A DNA stretch of 64,000 nt from Bacteroidales bacterium. GTDB lineage: Bacteria; Bacteroidota; Bacteroidia; Bacteroidales; P3. Shown one piece after another: positions 60,029-64,000 of the stretch; position 1 is the first letter of the stretch; every line of letters begins with the position of its first letter. The position numbers and the translations under genes were made by a program. The notes beneath the pieces were generated by a model that was given only the letters and a program-made list of their open reading frames with translations, did no database searches and was not told the origin of the DNA. Where the stretch lies: assembly GCA_017522105.1 (NCBI GenBank), contig JAFXAA010000010.1, positions 22,978-86,977 of the forward strand. Direction: 5' to 3'.

Positions 60029-60499
60029 ATGAAACAAGAACCCATTCTAAACGACCACAACAAGCAGGAGTACCCGCCGATGCATACGGCGGAGCATATA
60101 CTGAACCAGACCATGGTGCGCATGTTCGGCTGCCCGCGGTCGCGCAACGCCCATATCGAACGCAAGAAGAGCAAGTGCGACTACCAGCTCGCCGCCTGCC
60201 CCACCGAAGAGCAGGTGCAGGAGCTCGAGCGCCGCGTCAACGAGGTGATCGCCATGGGGTTGCCCGTCAGCTATGAGTTCGTGAAGAGGGGAGAGGTGCC
60301 GCCCGAGGTGGACCTCGGCAAGCTGCCCGACGACGCCAGCGAGACCCTGCGCCTGGTGCGCATCGGCGACTACGACCTCTGCGCCTGTGTCGGCACACAT
60401 GTCGCCAATACTGCCGAGATTGGCACCTTCCGTATCATTAGCCACGACTACAACGAAGAAGCGCACACGTGGCGTATGCGCTTCAAGTTGGTAGAATAA
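60029..60499 (+). CDS. AlaX-like alanyl/threonyl-tRNA editing domain protein
   Basis: The 156-residue protein is an isolated second additional domain as in AlaX and ThrRS/AlaRS: the HxxxH motif in PPMHTAEHILNQTMVRMFGC and the CxxxH motif in LCACVGTHVANTAEIG provide zinc ligands. Free-standing members hydrolyse mischarged Ser-tRNA(Ala) or similar. It is 12 bases behind the 59153 gene, whose N-terminus is a copy of its own. Confidence 0.9.
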   Translation: MKQEPILNDHNKQEYPPMHTAEHILNQTMVRMFGCPRSRNAHIERKKSKCDYQLAACPTEEQVQELERRVNEVIAMGLPVSYEFVKRGEVPPEVDLGKLPDDASETLRLVRIGDYDLCACVGTHVANTAEIGTFRIISHDYNEEAHTWRMRFKLVE

Positions 60500-60508
60500 A
60501 AGAGACTA

Positions 60509-61264
60509 TTATTTACGTACTATTACACTGCCACTGCCTTGGTGGGTTGCCAGGATTAGCACCTCGGCGACCTGAACATGTGCAGGGGCATTGGCAGCAT
60601 ATACGGCCACATCGGCGATGTCGTCGCCGGTGAGCGGCTTGATGCCTTTGTAGACATTCGCAGCGCGCTCGGTGTCGCCATGGAAACGGGTGTTGCTGAA
60701 ATTGGTCTCCACAAGCCCAGGCTTGAGGTTGGTGACGCGGATTGCGGTGTTGGCTACGTCGAGGCGAAGGCCGTCGGTGATAGCCTTGACGGCTGCCTTG
60801 GTGGCGCAGTAGACGTTGCCGTTGGCATAGGCGGCGTCGCCTGCCACGGAACCTATGTTGATGATGTGGCCACGGTCGCGCTGAACCATGCCTGGCACCA
60901 CGAGACGTGTCATGGTGAGCAACCCTTTGATATTGGTGTCGACCATAGTGTCCCAGTCGTCATAGCTGCCCTCATATTCGGGCTCAAGGCCAAGAGCGAG
61001 TCCTGCATTGTTTATGAGTACGTCGATGTCTCTCCATTCTGCAGGGAGACTTTCAATGCACTTGGTTGCTTTGTCGCGGTCGCGAACATCAAAGAGCAGG
61101 GTCAACACATCGGTACCCTTTGCGGTCAATTCCATGCGTATTTCTTCAAGACGCTCTTTGTTGCGTCCAGTGAGTATGAGTCGGTCGCCGTTGGCGGCGA
61201 ATTTTCTGGCACAGCTCAAGCCGATTCCGCTTGTAGCGCCTGTTATCAGTACAGTTTTGTTCAT
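60509..61264 (-). CDS. SDR family oxidoreductase (YdfG-like)
   Basis: The 251-residue protein has the SDR signature: TVLITGATSGIGLSCARKFA, DVLINNAGLALGLEPEY, the Ser in INIGSVAGDAAY and YCATKAAVKAITDGL, and PGLVETNFS. Length and LALGLEP match the YdfG group that oxidises 3-hydroxy acids or serine with NADP. It is 33 bases behind the nitroreductase gene; convergent with the AlaX-like gene nine bases away. Confidence 0.92.
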   Translation of the reverse strand: MNKTVLITGATSGIGLSCARKFAANGDRLILTGRNKERLEEIRMELTAKGTDVLTLLFDVRDRDKATKCIESLPAEWRDIDVLINNAGLALGLEPEYEGSYDDWDTMVDTNIKGLLTMTRLVVPGMVQRDRGHIINIGSVAGDAAYANGNVYCATKAAVKAITDGLRLDVANTAIRVTNLKPGLVETNFSNTRFHGDTERAANVYKGIKPLTGDDIADVAVYAANAPAHVQVAEVLILATHQGSGSVIVRK

Positions 61265-61297
61265 CTTTTGATATTTTTGTGGTTAGATTTGCGGTAT

Positions 61298-61972
61298 TTA
61301 CGCCCAGCGTATATTCTCCTGGCCGGCGCCGAGCTCGAAGTGGCACTTCACAATGCCGAGGTCGATCTTCAGGTAGCTGTTCACCAGGCTGAAGCGCGTT
61401 CGCGCCGCCACCCGTCCGTCGGCCAGCAGCTCGAACTCGAACTTCTGCATGTGCATCGCCGTCGGGGCCAGCATGGCGGCCTCCATGCCGCGCAGGAACC
61501 ACTCCGGCACCGGCTGGACGGCGCTCCGATAGTACTTCTCCGTGGGGCGCACGGGGTGCTGCACGCCCTGCGTCAGGCCGTAGCCGAGGGCGATGACGCC
61601 GTGCAGCTGCTCGTCGGCGCCGACGGTGTAGTGGTCGGGCTGGCGGCTGAAGGTCAGGCCCACCCAGCAGCTGTTCAGCCCCAGCGTCTGCGCCAGCAGC
61701 ACCACGCGCTCGCCGTGGTAGCCCAGCTGTTCGTCCAGCCCCTTGCGGCACACGAGGACGATGTAATTGCTGATGCCGCTGAATTTGCCGTACTTGGCCA
61801 GCCCCTTGGCGAAGGCCTCCGGCTCGTCGGTCACCAGTTGCATGTGCAGACCTGCCGTGCGGTTGGCCTCGTCGATGGCGGCGCGCAGCTGCTCCACCTT
61901 GTCGGCCTCGATAGGTTGTTGTTTGTACTGCCGCACGCTGTGCCGTGCGACGATGGCTTCCTGTAGTGTCAT
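61298..61972 (-). CDS. Nitroreductase family protein
   Basis: The 224-residue flavoprotein-like sequence has the family start AIVARHSVRQYKQQPIEADKV, a mid-region with VVLLAQTLGLNSCWVGLTF and IALGYGLTQG, and the C-terminal GMEAAMLAPTAMHMQKFEF. Members use FMN and reduce nitro compounds or quinones. It overlaps bcp by four bases (ATGA), so the two are coupled. Confidence 0.88.
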   Translation of the reverse strand: MTLQEAIVARHSVRQYKQQPIEADKVEQLRAAIDEANRTAGLHMQLVTDEPEAFAKGLAKYGKFSGISNYIVLVCRKGLDEQLGYHGERVVLLAQTLGLNSCWVGLTFSRQPDHYTVGADEQLHGVIALGYGLTQGVQHPVRPTEKYYRSAVQPVPEWFLRGMEAAMLAPTAMHMQKFEFELLADGRVAARTRFSLVNSYLKIDLGIVKCHFELGAGQENIRWA

Positions 61973-62415
61973 TTCAAAATCTGTTTTGTGTGTTCCTTGG
62001 TGTTCACCTTGCCGATGGCGTCGACGATGGTGCCCTGCTCGTCGATGACGTAGGTGGTGCGCAGCGTGCCCATCGTCACCTTGCCGTAATTCTTCTTCTC
62101 GCCCCAGGCCTCGTAGGCTTCGAGTATCTTGTGTTCGGGGTCGGAGATGAGGTGGAAGGGCAGCTCGTACTTGGCGATGAAGCGCTGGTGGCTGGCGGCG
62201 CTGTCGCGGCTGACGCCGAGCACCTCGTAGCCCTGGGCCAGGAAGCGATGGTAGTTGTCGCGCAGGTCGCAGGCCTCGCTGGTGCAGCCCGGCGTGCTGT
62301 CCTTGGGGTAGAAGTAGAGCACCAGCTTCTTGCCGGCATAATCGGTCAGTTTGATGGTATTCCCGTTCTCGTCCGCGCCCTCAAACATCGGCGCCTTGGT
62401 TCCAATCTGTAGCAT
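61969..62415 (-). CDS. bcp: Thiol peroxidase Bcp (peroxiredoxin)
   Basis: The 148-residue peroxiredoxin has YFYPKDSTPGCTSEACDLRD with the peroxidatic Cys and a second Cys five residues later (CTSEAC), as in atypical 2-Cys Bcp proteins. It reduces hydrogen peroxide and organic peroxides with thioredoxin. The coupled nitroreductase and the SDR downstream suggest a redox unit. The promoter box at 62577 is about 160 bases upstream; a nine-base repeat palindrome fills the leader. Confidence 0.95.
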   Translation of the reverse strand: MLQIGTKAPMFEGADENGNTIKLTDYAGKKLVLYFYPKDSTPGCTSEACDLRDNYHRFLAQGYEVLGVSRDSAASHQRFIAKYELPFHLISDPEHKILEAYEAWGEKKNYGKVTMGTLRTTYVIDEQGTIVDAIGKVNTKEHTKQILK

Positions 62416-62435
62416 ATTCTTCTTTCTTTTTTATT

Positions 62436-62566
62436 TCAATCAGAACCAAAAGAACTAAAAGAAACGTATCTGATTGTTCTGATAGTTCTGATTGCGATTA
62501 TTTTTTTCAATCAGAATGAAAAGAATGGGAAAGAAATTCTGATTGTTCTTTTTATTCTGATTGCGA
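62436..62566. repeat. Two tandem copies of a 9-base-word palindrome
   Basis: First copy: TTCAATCAG, AACCAAAAG, AACTAAAAG, AAACGTATC, TGATTGTTC, TGATAGTTC, TGATTGCGA (62436-62498, exactly 63 bases). Second copy begins TTCAATCAG at 62506 and ends TGATTGTTC, TTTTTATTC, TGATTGCGA, with one base of phase slip. Both end with the same TGATTGCGATTA. Confidence 0.75.
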
Positions 62567-62576
62567 TTACACGCTG

Positions 62577-62584
62577 CAAAAGTA
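62577..62584 (-). promoter_or_regulatory. -7 box towards bcp
   Basis: TACTTTTG on the minus strand, upstream of the nine-base repeat and bcp. Confidence 0.5.
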
Positions 62585-62637
62585 CGAACTTTTTCCGACA
62601 TGGGCGAAAAAGATTTCTGTATGTGAATTATTTTGTG

Positions 62638-62645
62638 TATTTTTG
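62638..62645 (+). promoter_or_regulatory. -7 box for toxin-antitoxin pair
   Basis: TATTTTTG fits TAnnTTTG, 21 bases before the ATG at 62667, divergent from the box at 62577. Confidence 0.6.
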
Positions 62646-62666
62646 CACCGTGAAATCAATCGGGAT

Positions 62667-63041
62667 ATGGAATCATTGACATACACAGACAGCACAACCA
62701 CGGCACGTCCCTCGCGCTTGCGTCAGGCCAGAAAAGCCGTTGACTCCCAGCCTTCCGCAAGGAAAACCCCTGAAAGCGAGTTGATGACGGTGGAAGAGTA
62801 TTTTGACGAGGTTTGGCAACGCTACCAAAAGACACAAGAAATACAATCAGAAATGGAAACAATAGCAAATGTAAAGAATAAAAACTCTGTTCGCACATCG
62901 CACATAAGACATACCAGCAATCCTGCCAGCATCAAACCAACCGCCGGGAAGACCCCCGAAAGCGAGCTGATGGAGGTGGACGAGTATTTTGATATTTTGC
63001 ATAAGATGGTCGATGAGTATTACGACAGTATACAAGGTTAA
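62667..63041 (+). CDS. Putative antitoxin with duplicated KTPESELM module
   Basis: The 124-residue acidic, probably partly disordered protein holds two copies of one module: KTPESELMTVEEYFDEVWQR at residues 33-52 and KTPESELMEVDEYFDILHKM at 95-114, separated by 62 residues. The codons of the two copies are also closely similar. Its stop lies 29 bases inside the downstream toxin gene, the usual arrangement of antitoxin then toxin. No DNA-binding fold was recognised. Antitoxin role is inferred from order and overlap. Start placed at ATG 62667; an in-frame TTG at 62643 lies in the promoter. Confidence 0.65.
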   Translation: MESLTYTDSTTTARPSRLRQARKAVDSQPSARKTPESELMTVEEYFDEVWQRYQKTQEIQSEMETIANVKNKNSVRTSHIRHTSNPASIKPTAGKTPESELMEVDEYFDILHKMVDEYYDSIQG

Positions 63042-63330
63042 GCTCCGGGAGTCGGCTCTTCGCGATTTGGCGGAATTGAGGGATTACCTGAAGACGGTGA
63101 TGTCCCGAGAGGGAGCGCACCGATATGTGTCCAATATGCGCGATGAAGTCATGTCGCTCTCGGTGTATGCCGACTTGTACCGGCCGAGCACGATGGCCGA
63201 CATACGGCAGTACCACCCCAAGGCCCGCCGCATGGTGAGCCATAACCGCCGCTGGTGTTTCATATTCCATGTTGAAGATGATATGGTCATTGTCGACCGT
63301 ATCCGCTCGTCCAAGATGATAGCCCGATGA
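63013..63330 (+). CDS. RelE/ParE-family toxin
   Basis: The 105-residue basic protein shows the ParE/RelE pattern: YKVKLRESALRDLAELRDYL helix pair, RYVSNMRDEVMSLSVYADLYRP, and the strand pair RMVSHNRRWCFIFHVEDDMVIVDRIRSS near the C-terminus. ParE members poison gyrase, RelE members cut mRNA; which applies here cannot be read. Overlaps the antitoxin gene by 29 bases. Start placed at ATG 63013. Confidence 0.8.
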   Translation: MSITTVYKVKLRESALRDLAELRDYLKTVMSREGAHRYVSNMRDEVMSLSVYADLYRPSTMADIRQYHPKARRMVSHNRRWCFIFHVEDDMVIVDRIRSSKMIAR

Positions 63331-63432
63331 ATGCTAATGTTTGTAACTCGCTGATTTTTACCCCCCCCACGAATTGCACAGGTAATCGTCGGGAGGCTTT
63401 CCTCTTTGTTTTTAATTCATCTGCCTCTCTCT

Positions 63433-63448
63433 GCCGCAATGTTGCGGC
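63433..63448. other. Short perfect palindrome, possible regulatory hairpin
   Basis: GCCGCAA and TTGCGGC around a two-base centre, 49 bases before the next gene; an eight-C run lies at 63361-63368. No clear terminator tail. Confidence 0.35.
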
Positions 63449-63496
63449 GTGGCGGGATGGTTTTTGTAATTTCAAATCTTTAATCTTATATCAATT

Positions 63497-64000
63497 ATGA
63501 AAAAAGTATTATTGCTCGGCGCGATGGTGTGCGCCCTCGGAATGATGACCGCCTGCAAGAGCGGGACAAATAATGACAACAACAGCGGTTGGGTCGACCT
63601 TGGATTGCCCAGCGGATTGCTGTGGGCAACGTGCAATGTGGGTGCGGACACACCCGAAGAGTTCGGCGACTATTTCGCCTGGGGCGAGACACAGCCCAAG
63701 GACGAGTACACGTGGGACAACTATCGCTTTGGGAGCGACCAAATGCATCTCACCAAGTACTGTAGCCAGCAGGAGTACGGCCTTGACGGATTCACAGATT
63801 CGCTGACTACCCTCAAGTCCGAAGATGACGCTGCCGCCAGCCTCGGCGACGGTGCGCGCACCCCGACACGCGAGGAATGGCAGGAGCTGATGGACAACAC
63901 CACGAGCGAATGGACGACCCAAAACGGTGTCAAAGGAATTAAGTTCACAGCCTCCAACGGTAATGCGATTTTCCTGCCCGCCGCTGAATGCAAGCCACAC
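63497..64000 (+). CDS. FISUMP-domain lipoprotein, cut by window end
   Basis: The open frame runs off the window after 168 codons. It begins MKKVLLLGAMVCALGMMTAC, a lipoprotein signal with lipobox MTAC, then WVDLGLPSGLLWATCNVG, FGDYFAWGETQPKDEYTWDN and RTPTREEWQELMDN, the repeated signature of the Fibrobacter major paralogous (FISUMP) domain found in many Bacteroidetes surface proteins. Function unknown. Confidence 0.85.
   Translation, partial: MKKVLLLGAMVCALGMMTACKSGTNNDNNSGWVDLGLPSGLLWATCNVGADTPEEFGDYFAWGETQPKDEYTWDNYRFGSDQMHLTKYCSQQEYGLDGFTDSLTTLKSEDDAAASLGDGARTPTREEWQELMDNTTSEWTTQNGVKGIKFTASNGNAIFLPAAECKPH

Noticed and set aside
63361-63368. Eight-C run as phase-variation switch
   Set aside because: It lies between genes, 129 bases before the next ATG and not in a promoter spacer that I can define.

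Overview
The window reads as a chromosomal piece of a GC-rich, uncultured Bacteroidales bacterium. The reasons are the promoter words of the TAnnTTTG type in front of many genes, the short 286-residue primary sigma factor, a type IX secretion sorting domain, an aerotolerance (Bat) operon, many lipoproteins with an LxxC lipobox, HydF, DUF4105 and a FISUMP-type domain. No rRNA, tRNA, CRISPR array, prophage or insertion sequence was seen.

Layout. 1-370: RelE-like toxin at the left edge. 388-8863: gcvT, a DUF1015 protein, a likely 6S-like structured RNA with a lipoprotein gene behind it, a YbaN protein, an AlkZ-related protein, then a secreted protein, an SDR and an MscS channel in one unit. 8996-14983: DUF4105 protein, ffh, folD, a lipoprotein, the primary sigma factor and rsmG. 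14968-27473 (minus): an 11-gene run tlpA-like, outer-membrane protein, ribF, omega-amidase, mutS2, hydF, cytidylate kinase-like, folA, cinA, DUF486, GH2 mannosidase. 27984-36546 (plus): guaB, three periplasmic folding genes (two with PPIase domains), a MoxR ATPase and a caspase-fold protein whose catalytic cysteine is a serine. 36625-49188 (minus): moxR, a four-helix-bundle gene, DUF58, a Bat-linked protein, batA, a batB-batC fusion, batD, batE, a WG-repeat protein, rseC, ruvC and a transglutaminase-like lipoprotein. 49636-56436 (plus): a large T9SS-exported propeller-like protein, tyrS, an MFS carrier and a PepSY-like lipoprotein. 56472-59082 (minus): decayed DUF2461 and endonuclease IV pieces behind a RecD/Pif1-like helicase. 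59153-64000: a membrane protein sharing its N-terminus with the following AlaX-like editing protein, an SDR, a nitroreductase, a peroxiredoxin, a second toxin-antitoxin pair whose antitoxin carries a duplicated module, and a FISUMP-domain lipoprotein cut by the window end.

The most unusual thing is not a gene. Many intergenic spaces hold imperfect palindromes built from short words of fixed length (7, 8, 9 or 11 bases). The words keep strict phase through both arms, and the sequences of the different families are otherwise unrelated. Two 11-base elements are exactly 143 and 110 bp long (13 and 10 words). Heptamer tracts also lie inside reading frames (ribF, a neighbouring outer-membrane protein gene, moxR, a Bat-linked gene) and at gene ends, and they bracket rseC and the four-helix-bundle gene. 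All calls are from reading the sequence; no database search was possible.
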